Positions 1 to 10,915 of a DNA stretch of 64,000 bases are shown one piece after another. The stretch spans positions 28,019,153 to 28,083,152 of the forward strand of contig OX291545.1 of the NCBI GenBank assembly GCA_946406115.1, given 5' to 3'. Each line of letters opens with the position of its first letter. Position 1 is the stretch's first letter. The position numbers and the translations under genes are program-made. The DNA comes from Apoda limacodes (taxonomy: Eukaryota > Arthropoda > Insecta > Lepidoptera > Limacodidae). The notes beneath the pieces are model-generated. The model made no database searches and was not told the DNA's origin. It saw only the letters and a program-made list of their open reading frames with translations.

Positions 1-310
1 CTGAATTATAATTACAATATGTTTTTTTTTATTTTTGCAGAATGTAGCGACACTACATTTGGATTGGGCTGCAAACCGATAAATCTTAAATTTAAATTAG
101 GATGATTATTTTAGGACTTGATATTTTGATTTATTAAAAAAAATATTTTATATATGAAATAAATGTAAAGCTATTTAAATAAAGTTTTTTTATAATTTAA
201 TAGTGAAATTTTTACGCATCTATCTTATATGTACATATATTACCTTAATCATCCAGTATCTAGTTGTCTAATTAGGTGTAAAGGCATTACCCACGGAGAT
301 TATGGTACTA
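1..310. other. AT-rich stretch, nothing identified
   Basis: AT-rich sequence with stops in all frames and no repeat family that I recognise. Confidence 0.6.
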
Positions 311-314
311 GTAT

Positions 315-600
315 CTCATGAGTTAGACAGTTGACATGATCATAGAAGATGTATTTCTGTTGCCGCTATAACAACAGCTACTAAAAACAAAGTAAAATAA
401 ATATTTAAGGGAGCTCCCATACAACAAACGTGATTTTCTTGCTCAATTTCGGTTGATATTGGTAACGGCAACAGGTAGACGCTTAAAATATTTACAGAAT
501 ATTTAGTCATATAGTCACATTAAAAATAAATAATTAAATTAAAATAAAAGAAATATTTAAGGGGGGCTTCCACACAAAATACGTGATTTTTTAAATTCGG
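315..600 (+). repeat. Fragment of the GGGTTCCGTACC dispersed repeat family
   Basis: Carries the diagnostic interior of a short dispersed repeat seen at 9275-9545, 19750-20560 and 54965-55070: a GTTAGACAGTTGA-like block, TGTTGCCGCTATAACAACA, and two copies of a TATTTAAGGG(G)GGCTCCCATAC-like block. The GGGTTCCGTACC end is missing. It is non-coding. Confidence 0.6.
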
Positions 601-790
601 TTCTCGGTGTAGAATTCCTTAATTAACACCATGCTTAAGTTTGCTACTAATGAAGTTAGCTGTAGCTATAGTGCGTTTAAGTTCGGTTATAGTTATTCCC
701 GCAGGAACTTTTGAATGTTTCGGGATAAAATAAAGCCTATATGTTAATCCAGGGTGTCAGCTACCTCCATAACAAAATTTATTAAAATTG
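600..790 (-). repeat. Helitron-like dispersed repeat fragment
   Basis: Shares GGTGTAGAATTCCTTAAT, TAGTTATTCCCGC and a GCCTATATGTTAATCCAG-like block with the element at 40427-40992, so it is an internal piece of the same abundant non-coding family. No end is preserved here. Confidence 0.5.
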
Positions 791-1059
791 CTCCAGACGC
801 TTGAGCGTGAAAAAGTAACAAACATTCACTAACTTTCTTCTTAATAATATAAGTGTGATACCTCTGCCAATCGAAAAGTTTTTTCAAATTATGTAAGTAC
901 CTACTTAAAAATACATTTATAAATACACAATTAAAATTTAAGATATCATTTATATATCCCTCTACTCTTGGGATTCAGCTTGGTCCTAACGTTTCACCTG
1001 TTTTGCCAATCTACTGTTATGGTTTCGATAAAATAGAGATCGTGTGTATGTAAATTTTG

Positions 1060-1160
1060 TAATCAAATCAAATCAAACAATATATATTCAAATAGGTTTC
1101 TAAAGAACACTTTTAAATAGTCAATACAGTTTCTGCCAAAAAGAGTTGGCAAGAAGATCT
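1060..1160 (-). repeat. Short retroposon 3' tail (CAAAT repeats)
   Basis: Starts with AATCAAATCAAATC-type direct repeats, followed by a TATTCAAATAGG block and GGCAAGAAGATC. The same order occurs next to the non-LTR element tail at 29713-29890, so this is probably a solo 3' tail of that kind of retroposon. Confidence 0.4.
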
Positions 1161-1477
1161 ATTTAAATTAAAAAGGGCGATAAGTCAACCAATAATAGAT
1201 AAGCCTATGCTGTCTGTCTGTCCGACCCACCTCTTTTGGGCTGAAGTAGGTAGAAGCATAGAACATTATAAACTTGTAAGAAGCCCGTGGTTTTTACATA
1301 ACATGTGTTATTATGGCGTTTACTACCTTAAATTCTAGATACCACTTTATTGCCGTGGAAAATCAAACGACCCTTATATCGATAGGGTTCTATCGTTTCG
1401 TCACAGTTTATGTTACGGCTTCATCACCAGTACTTGTCACAACCAATCAAACAAGCCCAAACTCGATGTTTTTTTTT

Positions 1478-1790
1478 TCTACCACTAAGGTGGTAAACAA
1501 GGATACGGTCCGCCTGATGGTAAGCGGTCACCCTAGCCTATGGACGCTTGTAACACCAGGGGCACCACTCACGCGTTGCCGACCCTTCAGAAATCCAAGA
1601 ACATCTTTCCTGAAGAACCCCACACTGTAGTCCTTAAAGAAAACCTTGGCAAGCAGCTCATTCCACAACCCAAGCGTTCGCGGGAGGAAGTGTGACAGCG
1701 TTTTTTCATTACAAAGTTCCTGTAGCCACCTTCAGGATTCATCATCAGACCGTGGATATCATCTAAGACCAGAGCCTTAAGCTTGTCGCC
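1478..1790 (-). mobile_element. 5'-truncated jockey/CR1-group non-LTR 3' fragment
   Basis: Read on the minus strand this is the 3' end of a non-LTR retrotransposon that recurs through the window: it contains an NxLPRTLxLWNELxAKVF-like end of the reverse-transcriptase ORF, then GGGTCGGCAAC, and the tail CCGCTTACCATCAGGCGGACC. The plus-strand open frame at 1313-1630 is an antisense shadow of it. Frames are broken and no catalytic domain is present. Confidence 0.75.
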
Positions 1791-1799
1791 TTACCTTGG

Positions 1800-2415
1800 A
1801 GAGTTTGAGTGGCATTGGTAGTAACATTTTATATTTCTTATCGTAGTATATAGTATTTTGACCTGTGATATAACGTTTTGTTTGTTTGTTTAGCGTCTCC
1901 TCTAGTAGATATTTTTAAGCGATAAATTATTTTTTTATCTACTTTTTTATTATACTGCTATTTAACTGTAAATAACTCAAAAAATTATCATATATTTTAA
2001 CAGGGTTAACGCAGCACAAGGATCGTATCTTTATCAAGGGTTCCCACAGCGTTAACCTGGTGAAAGCGTTTGTGCAATGGACATGCAAAGGATTTATGCT
2101 GAAATATGGCACAACGGTAAAATAAGAGACGAAGAAGGATATAGGCTATATTTTTATCCCGTAAAATTAAAAATTAACCGTAGATTTAACTGTAACCAAA
2201 TTCCATATGGATGAACTGTAGATACAGCTATAGCTTCCTGAAGCAAACTTATGAAAATTCCATTAACTGGAATTACATTTATAATAAAAATTAGTAATTT
2301 AGTAGAAATAAACAGTATTCAGACTGAAGACACTCTCATTAGCTAAATATTTCGTCAATAAATACTGTCTTTTTCTAATTTTTTTTTTTAATAAATTAAT
2401 ATTAAATATTTTCAG
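1800..2415. other. No gene seen; short Helitron-like scrap
   Basis: AT-rich. The stretch near 2125-2160 resembles the interior of common lepidopteran non-coding elements (GGCTATATTTTTATCCCG). Nothing else stands out. Confidence 0.5.
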
Positions 2416-2419
2416 ACAT

Positions 2420-2690
2420 TACACACAGCGCCGTTTGACCCCAACCAAAGTAAGCAAAGCTTATATTATGGACCCCAGACCACGGATACAGATGCATATA
2501 TATTACTTTTTTTTGTAATTCATACATATGATACATAAATACACCCAGACTCAAGACAAACACAAATGTTTTTTATCACATCAGTGTTTGTCCAATGCGG
2601 GAATCGAACCCACACCCTCTGCACAGCAATTGGCCACCAACCAACCAAACCAACCAACCAACTAGGCTGCGTGGGAGTATGTTTTGAATT
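2420..2690 (-). mobile_element. tRNA-derived SINE with expanded GGTT run
   Basis: On the minus strand a perfect pol III B box (GGGTTCGATTCCC) lies near 2597-2610, followed by the body shared with the SINEs at 26051 and 47998 (GTTTGTCTTGAGTCTGGGTG-like). Upstream of the B box, where the A box should lie, the sequence is stretched by about six GGTT units, which would break the normal A-to-B spacing. Probably a dead copy. Confidence 0.7.
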
Positions 2691-2879
2691 ACTATGTATA
2701 CTGAATGTTTAAAATCCTGTGCAAGCCGATAAATTTAGATTTTGTACTCGAATAATCGGACAGACATACAATTTTGATTGTTTATTTTAGAAATAAGAAT
2801 TCAACTTAATTAATTTCGGTCATTATAAAAAAATTACATTAAACTTTTTAATCTTTGATTTGATTTGATGTGATTTTAT

Positions 2880-3175
2880 CTGTGATTTTTTTACCAAGAT
2901 GGCATACGAACCGTCACATGTTCAACTATCACTGTAGCAAAAAGTTTGATGGCAACATCAGGGGCATTACTGGCGCGTTTGCGGCCCTGTAAAAAATCGA
3001 ATAACTTACTTATTGAAGAACCCCATACTGTAGTCCCTGAAAAAACCTCAGCTCATTCCACAGCCTATATAAGCGTTTGCGAGAGGAAGCATCTCTATAA
3101 CCGTACAGTGACCATTTAGATTATAAAGCTGTAAAGTAAAAATTTCCTACCGTTTTTACGTTTGAAGCAGTGTAA
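2880..3175 (-). mobile_element. Degenerate non-LTR 3' fragment
   Basis: Minus-strand relic of the same jockey/CR1-group 3' end as at 1478-1790: GAAGAACCCCATACTGTAGTCC and the LPRTLxLWNE coding block are recognisable but mutated. Confidence 0.6.
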
Positions 3176-3384
3176 CGGCAGGAAGTGACCATGGTTTAAG
3201 TAATAAAACTAAAGGGTGTATCAATTCAGATGCAGCGCCAAATAAATTAAATAATATGGAAAATGAGTCAACAAATGCGTTAAACAGAAGCGGAAGAAGC
3301 AGAAGATCAGTGTTACCTAGCCAAAATATTCAAAAAAGGATAGACTTGAAATCCTGCATAGTAGTAAAATTTGCTTAATTTTAG

Positions 3385-3545
3385 ATTTTTCTCTATGGAC
3401 TACAGTATCGGGTTCTTCGAGAAAGAAGTTATTAGATTTTTTAAGGGTCGGCAACTCACGAGTGATATCCCTGGTGTTGCAAGCGTCCATAGGCCACGGT
3501 AAACGCTTACTATCAGGCGGACCGTAGGCTTTTTGCCTCTTTATT
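3385..3545 (+). mobile_element. Non-LTR 3' end fragment
   Basis: Plus-strand copy of the last ~150 bp of the recurring non-LTR element: GACTACAGTATCGGG, AAGAAGTTATTAGATTTTT, GGGTCGGCAAC, GTCCATAGGC and the ATCAGGCGGACCGTAGG tail, then a T/A-rich end. Confidence 0.75.
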
Positions 3546-3549
3546 GGTA

Positions 3550-3985
3550 TAAAAATAAATAAAAAAAATTTTTTTTTTAGTTTACTAAGTCATTGCAAAC
3601 AGAGTTAACCAAATCTATTTCATAAACCGATTCGCTTTTTTTGCTGTTTCGATAATTTAAATAGGATTTTCTTTTTAAGTAGGAACCCACGCCATGCTAA
3701 TTCATCACTAATCCATTTACTTTGCGTAAGTTAACAGAATTTTGATCTTAACTTTGCTCATCAAAATCAAATTTTCTACAACTGTTGCTTTGCCTGTTTT
3801 GCCTGTAATATAAGAATATTTAATATATTCTTGTTGCTTCAGGTTAATCCTGTGCAGGTGGGATCTTTGGAGCACAACATAATAAGATTTTTTATTGTAC
3901 ATAACAACAACTGGTTTACTTATTTATTAATTTTTTTCATCAGCGTTTTAAACACAGCCGATATGTCTACTGCTGAAAATATAAT
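3550..3985. other. No gene seen
   Basis: AT-rich. A 61-codon minus-strand frame (3717-3902) has no homologue that I recognise and no splice or promoter context, so I do not call it. Confidence 0.55.
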
Positions 3986-3989
3986 GTTC

Positions 3990-4487
3990 TATGTTTGACG
4001 GGTATATTTTTTTTCTATGTATATCTACCGATTTCTCCGTCAATTGTGAACCGATTTCAAAAATCCTTTTTATATTCGAAAGAGTATGCTCCTGAGATGG
4101 TCCCATATTAATAAAGTTGGTTTAACCTTTTGAAGGAAAAAAATAAATGCTGTTAATTTAGATTTGTATAAAATTTTGTAACAAGTATGGCTGTGTTTAT
4201 GGTACGAGAAAAGAAAGCAATTCGTCACTCAAAAGCAAAAAAACTTTAAAAAAAAACAACCGGCTTCAAAAAGATGCACTAAAAAGGTAAAAAAAAAATT
4301 ACTAATTGCCAAAAATCTGATCTGAATTACCGTTTGAAGTTGACACCAACTTCGGTGCAAGTGAAAGTGTGTTATAAACTGTTACAAGTTCATACTGTAA
4401 TTCAGATCAGACTTTTGGCAATTAGTAATTTTATTTTTTAATTATTTTTACCTTTTTAGTGCATCTTTTTGAAGGCGGTTGTTTTTG
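3990..4487. mobile_element. Non-autonomous element with long internal inverted repeat
   Basis: The right part is a strong inverted repeat: the left arm (about 4252-4330: ACAACCGGCTTCAAAAAGAT, GCACTAAAAAGGTAAAAA, then AATTGCCAAAAATCTGATC) reappears reversed at about 4400-4486. A second copy with the same order lies at 21940-22436, and that one also preserves an AACCGAGTTCAAAAAAGAGG start. Non-coding, MITE-like. Confidence 0.65.
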
Positions 4488-4489
4488 TT

Positions 4490-5140
4490 TTCGTTCATTA
4501 CTTATTTACCGTATACAGCTCTAAACCGAAACAAAATTTAAAAAAAACATCAGCAATTTTAGGAATTTTATTTTTTTCGAAGTAAAATCAACTTATGCAT
4601 AATAAATGTGAATACCGTAGACAGCTACTATGAAATCAGCTAATCATTAGCATGGTTTAGACACGTTTTTACTATAAATGGCCGAAAAGTAATTTTTAAA
4701 TCGAGTCGAGTCAAACCACTATTTAGATACAAAGTTTGGAAAATACTGATAAAGCAGTAATAAAATATCAAAACCTGAGAAAATATCACACGTTAACTTT
4801 ACACGGGACCGAGCGATACCTTAGACCGATAAAGAAAACTTCCAGGTACCTATAAGCGTCGTTTAAAATTCATGAACCACTCTATAAGCTATTACGTATA
4901 TGGAGCTTTCTGTGTTATTTTGCTTTGAACTCGAGATGTTGAACATGACGTTTCAATTTCTCGGAGATCGTAAATAAAAAATTTAGTTAAATATTGTAAA
5001 CGGCTTCATGTTTCTTTTCTGGAGAGATACCATTAACATGTACGTTTCATTTTCTTCAATTAATATTGCAGAACCCTTAATGCAATGTCGTAAACGATAC
5101 TTCGACTATTTTCATAAATGCCTCATAACATAGCTCGGTT
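4490..5140. other. No gene seen
   Basis: AT-rich, no recognisable repeat or coding signal. Confidence 0.55.
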
Positions 5141-5142
5141 CT

Positions 5143-5350
5143 TAACCCCCGACGGAGGAAGAGGGGTGTTATAAGTGTGACCGATATGTATGTGAGTGTG
5201 TTTTTGTGTGTATCTGTCTGTGGCACCGTAGCTCTGAAACTGAGACTTGGATGCGCTTTTTTTTATATGAAAGCAGGTTTTCTAGCCGTGGTTCTTAGAT
5301 AAGTTTCATCAAAATCCGTTCAGCTCTTTCAAAGTTATCAGCTCTTTTGT
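5143..5350 (+). repeat. Dispersed AACCCCCGACG repeat
   Basis: Begins AACCCCCGACGGAGGAAGAG and continues GGTGTTATAAGTGTGACCG, TGGCACCGTAGCTCTGAAAC and TTTCATCAAAATCCGTTCAG. I recognise this order as an abundant non-coding repeat of Lepidoptera. No coding content. Confidence 0.6.
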
Positions 5351-5354
5351 TAGC

Positions 5355-6090
5355 TATGGTAAGCATCTTAGACGCATTATGCGTATTTACTTTACTTTCA
5401 AACATATGTGTGACCTAAATGTATGCATTTATGCTACATAACTATGCAAGATTATGGAATTCTTGGTCAGATGATGCAGCCAGGATATCCACCTCACTAG
5501 TACACTCTTGAAAAAAAATTACAGTACTTTGGTGGCTGTATAATAAGATAAGCCTGGCCAAATCGGGTATAGGGGCCGCATCGGGACAAGACACAATAGC
5601 CTCTTACACGTTTTGAATTAACGCGCTCGCTCACTTCAATCGGCCATCTTGATTAGTTTGTCAACAAACATTGAATGATAACGGTGCGTGTTTGCAGGAA
5701 TAAACAAAAAAAAAACATTCTATGGTGGTATGATATAATAATATTTGGAGAACACAAGTCGATTAAACACTTGTATGTCAAGGTAAGTAAAATGTGTTCG
5801 GTATCATAGTTTAAGCATGTATTGAAGTGTAAATTACCTTACGAAAGGTTTTGTTGCGGAATATTTTAAGGTTATTTTTTCTCTTTGTCCCTCTCGTAGG
5901 CGTTTGGGGTAAATCCCTATGGAGCAATATCGGGTCGCACTCGGTTTTGTACAACTATTACGTAGCATATATTAAAATTTCGTATCACGATGTATGTCCG
6001 AGCTAAACTCCGTAACTACTAAACCGATCTTGATGAAACTTCGTACCTATATGTAATTTGGACCAACTTAAAAGACAGGATTTTATCTCG
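5355..6090. other. No gene seen; repeat scrap near 5960-6060
   Basis: Mostly unique AT-rich DNA. About 5960-6060 contains CCGTAACTACTAAACCGATC-type sequence typical of Helitron-like lepidopteran elements. Confidence 0.5.
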
Positions 6091-6094
6091 ATCG

Positions 6095-7190
6095 GTCAAG
6101 TGCTTTTAAACTTGTCGATTTGTGTTTCAAATGTTGTAATTCATTTGTTTGCTCGTCATTTAATTTTGCTTCGACATCTTTCTGTGCTCAATATGAAAAA
6201 CAAAAAATATCACATTATTTTCGAATACGAATTCCATAGTGGCACTAGCGCTGCAGAAACAGCTCGAAGGATTAATGATGTGTACGGAGAAGCCACTGTA
6301 AAACAACACAGTACGTTTTTGGTTCGAACCAAAAACGTACTGTGTTTTTTTACAGTGTAAATATGTTGTTTGTTCTGGAAATTTTGACCTCCAGAACAAA
6401 CCTCGTGGACGGCCGGAGACCCTAGTTGTCGATGAGAAATTGAAAGTGATCATGGAATCGGATCTATCTCAAACCACGTTAGAGTTAGCTGCAGGCTTTG
6501 GTGTCAGTGATAAAACCATTTTGAATCATTTGAAACAAATTGGAAAAGTGAAAAAGCTTGAAAAATGGGTACCGAATTAACTGAGTGAAGCAAACCAACA
6601 AACACGCGTCGACGGCTGCGTCACGTTACTCAACCGTAACAATAACGAGGAGAACGTATCATTACTTGTGATAAAAAATGGATCCTATACAATAATCGGA
6701 AACGCTCATCACGGTGTAAAAATCCAGGAGAATCGGCTAAATTTTGTCCCAAGCGAAAGTTGAATCAAAAAAGGTACTAGTTAGTGTCCGGTGGACCAGC
6801 GATGGTGTCATCCACTACAGCTTCCTAAGATCTGGTCAGACGATTACGGCAGATTTGTATTGCCGACATTTGGAAACCATGATGGAAAAGCTAGCCGTTA
6901 TACACCCGAAATTGATCAACCGCTCTAGCCCACTGCTGCTTCAGGACAACGCACACAGACCACACACTGCACATCAGACGGTGGCGAAACTAGAGGAGCT
7001 GGGATTAGAAAACTAACCTCCCTGGACCTTGCTCCAACCCATTACCACTTTTTTCGGAATTTCGATAATTTCTTAATTGGAAAAAATATTAAATCAATAA
7101 ATTCGGATGAGGCAGTCCAAAATACTTTCAAAGATTTTGTTGATTCTCGCTCCCGCATTTTTTTCAAATGGCAGAAAAAATGGTATAGAT
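6095..7190 (+). pseudogene. Degenerate mariner transposase, cecropia-type
   Basis: A relic of a mariner transposase. In order: an N-terminal HTH segment (6193-6300; FEYEFHSGTSAAETARRIND), a second HTH ending in LKQIGKVKKLEKWVP (about 6365-6580), a first catalytic block read as TCDKKWILYNN, the open stretch 6744-7016 containing KKVLVSVRWTSDGVIHYSFL and the second Asp in LLQDNAHRPH, and the third Asp in SLDLAPTHYHFFRNFDNFL in the next frame. The GKVKKL, WILYNN and YHFF wording matches the cecropia/Hsmar1 branch. Frameshifts, an internal stop and a palindromic rearrangement inside the HTH region make it dead. Terminal inverted repeats were not identified with certainty. Confidence 0.85.
6294..6357. 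repeat. Spacer-less palindrome inside the mariner
   Basis: Two 32-nt arms (6294-6325 and 6326-6357) are reverse complements at 31 of 32 positions with no spacer, centred on GGTTCGAACC. The palindrome interrupts the transposase frame between the first and second HTH blocks. Confidence 0.9.
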
Positions 7191-7194
7191 CATA

Positions 7195-7770
7195 ATTTTA
7201 ACAAACAATCAGAATTAACTGGAATGGGTTGGCTTTATGGATTCTTGCGTTGCCATCCAAAGTTGTCTTTACGCCTTCCAGAGTCTACGTCTGTTGCAAG
7301 AGCCATGGGATTTAACCCATTTAATATTTTTATTTTTTTCTTTGTTGATAGAATTGCAGGAAAGATACACCTGGAACTATTGCTATATGCCATTTCAGGG
7401 GATGGATTCAAAGTGACATTTTCGTGCACTGGCTGGATCATTGTTTTAAAAACGTCAATCCTTCTAAGGATGATCCTGTACTTCTATAACTAGATGGTCT
7501 TGCAACGCATGGCAAAAATCTTCCTTCAATTGATAAAGCACGAAACGACGGAGTCATAAAAGTTAGTTTTTCTCCCCATTACACACTTCGCCTGCAGCCC
7601 CTCGATATTAGCTTCATGGGACCATTTAGTACATATTATAGACAAGAAGTGATAACATGGCTACGTAATAATCCAGGTCGCATTGTAAATCAGTTTCAAC
7701 TTGGTTAACTTTTTGGAATTGCGTATACTAAAGCAGCTACACTTCAAAATGAAATATAGGTATACCCGGT
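7195..7770 (+). pseudogene. pogo/CENP-B-like (DDE_1) transposase relic
   Basis: Directly after the mariner end the frame reads GMGWLYGFLRCHPKLSLRLP then ESTSVARAMGFN, the CENP-B-type HTH end of pogo/Tigger/jerky-like transposases. After an internal deletion the DDE core follows in another frame: PGTIAICHFRGWIQSDIFVH, one stop, LDGLATHGKN (an Asp in the usual catalytic setting), FSPHYTLRLQPLDISFMGPF, TYYRQEVITWLRNNPGRIVN and the LFGIAYTKAATLQN tail. It has several frame breaks and the middle of the protein is missing. It is a fragment of a once-autonomous element. Confidence 0.8.
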
Positions 7771-7774
7771 TTTA

Positions 7775-8180
7775 GGCCAGGCTCGGGGCAAAACCGTAAA
7801 ATCTTAACTATTAAAGAATTATATTTTTCGTTCTTTTAGAATTAAGAAAACAGTGATCTCAAGTGTAAAATGTGTTTTATGTAAACTTAACTACGCAAAA
7901 CATATTAAAGTTGATTTAATTTCATTTAAAAGTATTTTTTTTTAAGTTTACCCCAGCGTCCCCATTTTACCCCACTTTCCCCTAAAACGGTACTTCTCTT
8001 ATTTATTTTTTGTAACTAAGCTTAACATTCTTAAAACAAAAATAAAATTTTAAAAAAAAGATCACAAATTAATCATACAATTACAATAATTTTAAACAAA
8101 GGATTAAAAACTAAACACAATATTACACGAGATTACGTAAACACCAATACACGCTATTCAATGTGGTGTCTAAATATACC
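7775..8180. other. No gene seen
   Basis: AT-rich, no coding or repeat signal beyond poly-A/T runs. Confidence 0.55.
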
Positions 8181-8187
8181 CTTAAAA

Positions 8188-8478
8188 CAGGGCTGTAGCT
8201 AGAGTTGAATCTAAGGTAGGGCAGCTGTGGTTTCATTCACGGGTACGGCGCAAGTAATTTTTCTATCTTTCATTATTTTACCTGCTTGTGAGCGTGAGTA
8301 ATTAAGTAGAAGGTAATTGGGTGGGATAGCGGGAAACTAGAGCAAAATGGTATTGATTTATAGTACGGAAAAACAATTTATATATATTATACCGTAGTTT
8401 ATGGTACTTTTAAGGTAGGGCATTAGTATTTTAAGAAATGGCATCGCCCCACAATACCCCCCCTTAGCTACGGCCCTG
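8188..8478. mobile_element. hAT-type MITE with 8-bp target-site duplication
   Basis: A 291-bp element with imperfect terminal inverted repeats (left CAGGGCTGTAGCTA, right end reversed CAGGGCCGTAGCTA). It is flanked by the exact 8-bp direct repeat CCTTAAAA at 8180-8187 and 8479-8486. CAGGG ends plus an 8-bp duplication are the hallmark of hAT elements. It has no coding capacity. Confidence 0.85.
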
Positions 8479-8489
8479 CCTTAAAAACG

Positions 8490-9270
8490 CTCACAATTGT
8501 AATATCTTATACAAAACAAAACTAAACTCTAATTCAAGATTATTACTAATAATAAGCAAACAAAATCACAATAAACAAGAGAATACAATTAAAAGTACAA
8601 TAATATAAGCCCGAAGGCATATCATAGATATAAATACCTATACTTATCATAACTTCTTTTGTAAATAAGTTTAAAAAATTTGAACAAAAATAATTTAAAA
8701 TTTAAAAAATCCAAAACGGAAACACTTAAAAGGTCAAAATTAATACTTATCGTTGGGCCATCAAATTCGATTGAGTATAACACCTATATATATTTTAATT
8801 ATAGAAATTGATGGATGGCATGATAAGGTTTGCTGACGATGTAGCGTAGTGCCATCTGTTGAGAGAAATAAATTGTCTGAATACATAATTTCTTCCAAAT
8901 CGTTAGAGCCATTGTAGTCGGGGAAATTAATTTATATGTGTACATTATACAAGAATTACTCCGTTAAAATATCGGCTGATATAATATTATAACAAACAGA
9001 AGGAATTAGGCGCAACACAACAGCTATAACCATCGAGATAATGGCGCAATGTTATAGCACCCCGTAAACAGAATTATGTGCAATTTGGTTGATGGCAGAT
9101 TTAAGTTATTCTTCTGTGGTTTAAGTTCTTTTGTGCTAAAATTATATACAAGGTTGGTGGATACTAAGTAAGCAAATCACTTAACTAATGTACCTACTAA
9201 AGGTAGGTATGTCGAATTTGTTTCCTGGCAAAGGGACAATATATTTCATTTTGACGTCAGTACTTTTATT
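8490..9270. other. No gene seen
   Basis: AT-rich unique DNA. Open frames are short and featureless. Confidence 0.55.
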
Positions 9271-9274
9271 TGCT

Positions 9275-9545
9275 CCTTTTTAGGGTTCCATACCCAAAGG
9301 GTAAAAAAGGGGACCCTATTACTAAGAATCCGCTGTCCATCCGTCCATCCGTCCGTCTGTCACCAGGCTGTTTCTCAGGAACCATGATAGTAAGACAGTT
9401 GAAATTTTCACAGAAGATGTATTTCTGTTGCCGCTATAACAACAAATACAAAAAAAAGCAATATTTAAGGGGGCTCTTATACAACAAAAGTGATTTTTTT
9501 GCCGTTTTTATAGATTATGGCCGATTTTTTATTGTGGTCAAATAC
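9275..9545 (+). repeat. Near-complete GGGTTCC dispersed element
   Basis: Begins TAGGGTTCCATACCCAAAGG, followed by CCGTCCATCCGTCC-type runs, ACCAGGCTGTTTCTCAGG, TGTTGCCGCTATAACAAC and AAGGGGGCTCTTATACAACA. The open frame at 9270-9551 runs through this repeat and is not a gene. Confidence 0.75.
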
Positions 9546-9549
9546 CGTT

Positions 9550-10295
9550 AAATACTTGTGCTTATATGAAACCACTGTATGGATAATTACTTATAATATT
9601 TTAGATTCATTACTTTGTACCGTTTCTATCAGCGTTGCTATTATAACCTATTGTAAAAACATAAAGTTTGTGTTGTGGTTGCGCTTACAGTAAATTACTA
9701 CTGCGTGAGCGTAAAATCAACATGTTGTTTATGTGCAAGTGCCAATTATTGTCATGGAAGGATCATACTTACTTAAGGTCATACAATTTTGTTTATATTT
9801 TAATTTCTAGTTGTAAAACTTGTCCCTATTTTCATGTCCCCTCAGATTTATTAAATCATCGTAATTCAGGGCTCCCTTAGGTCCTCTAAGAGGATGTGGG
9901 ACAGACAGACGCGGTCCATTTAAGGACATGAATAGCACCTTTTAAGGTAAGTTAAGTCGCCTTGTTCCTTTTAATATGGGTATGTCTACTCCCGTCATCA
10001 TTGACGAAACAAACATGTTTATCGATGTACTAGCTGACCTGGCAAACGTTCTGCCTTTTTCGTTGCTGACATGATAGTTCCATCATGAGATCAAGTCACA
10101 CAGGCTTATGCCTTAATTACCTGTTTTTGGAATTTTCGTATATTTGTGATGTAACATCTTGCTTCTTGCCAAATTTCATGATTCATGACTGATTAGGTTT
10201 TTCTTTATTTGTGTCACAATAAGCGTTAAAAATGAACATATTTTGGGCATATTTTTTTAATGGCATTTGCTCACCAACAAGCGTACCAACGAGAA
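9550..10295. other. No gene seen
   Basis: Mostly unique. The stretch around 10030-10250 resembles eroded interior of Helitron-like repeats. The 70-codon frame at 9668-9880 has no support. Confidence 0.5.
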
Positions 10296-10299
10296 GATT

Positions 10300-10510
10300 T
10301 TTTGACTTAAGTCATCATATCAGCTTATTTTGGTCCACTGCTGGACATAAGCCTCCTCTATGGCGCGCCATTTCTCCCGGTCCTCTGCCTTCCGCATCCA
10401 GCCACCGGGCTAGAGGGCGTCCCACGCTTCGCCTTCCCATACGCCGTCTCCACTCTAGGACACGTCTGCTCCATCGGCCATAGGTCCTCCGACAGACATT
10501 TGATATTAAT
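10300..10510 (-). mobile_element. RTE-clade non-LTR C-terminal fragment and 3' tail
   Basis: On the minus strand the end of an RTE-type reverse-transcriptase ORF is readable: RWSRRVLEWRRRMGRRSVGR, then in shifted frames WMRKAEDREKWR-like and AYVQQWTKIS-like sequence, ending in the tail CAGCAGTGGACCAAAATAAG and a short ATGATG-type run. I recognise this as the 3' end of abundant lepidopteran RTE elements. It is higher in GC than its surroundings, frameshifted and 5'-truncated. Confidence 0.75.
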
Positions 10511-10514
10511 TTCA

Positions 10515-10915
10515 ACTTGATACCTCCACGCGTTCTTGTGTAAAAGGGTCTTGACAGACAGACAGACAAACTTTTTTATTATTCCTTTATAATTTACGAA
10601 TTTCGGATTTTTTCCTATATTTGTAACGTCGGACCTTGTTTTTTGTTGTATTTCATGATTCTAGGTCAATGGGAAGTACCCAATAGGGTTTAATTTATTT
10701 GTAAATGCTAAAATATGCCACAAAAATTGCCGTATTTAAGAAAGAGATGATTCCATGATGGTTCCATTTATAATCAGAAATGAAAAGGTACTGAAAATGG
10801 AGTTACATAAATACCTAATACTACTAATAAAAACTGGAAATTCGCTAAAAACTCACCATAGAGAAGGAACAATACACTGTTATTGAAAACTAGAAAGGTT
10901 AGGAAACTCGAAGGG
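10515..10915. other. No gene seen
   Basis: AT-rich with a short CAGA run near 10553-10570. Nothing else. Confidence 0.5.

Noticed and set aside
1313..1630. 105-codon plus-strand frame as a gene
   Set aside because: Its second half is antisense to a non-LTR retrotransposon 3' end.
9270..9551. 93-codon frame as a gene
   Set aside because: It is contained in a dispersed GGGTTCC element.
10315..10569. 84-codon arginine-rich protein
   Set aside because: It is the frameshifted C-terminus of an RTE reverse-transcriptase ORF.
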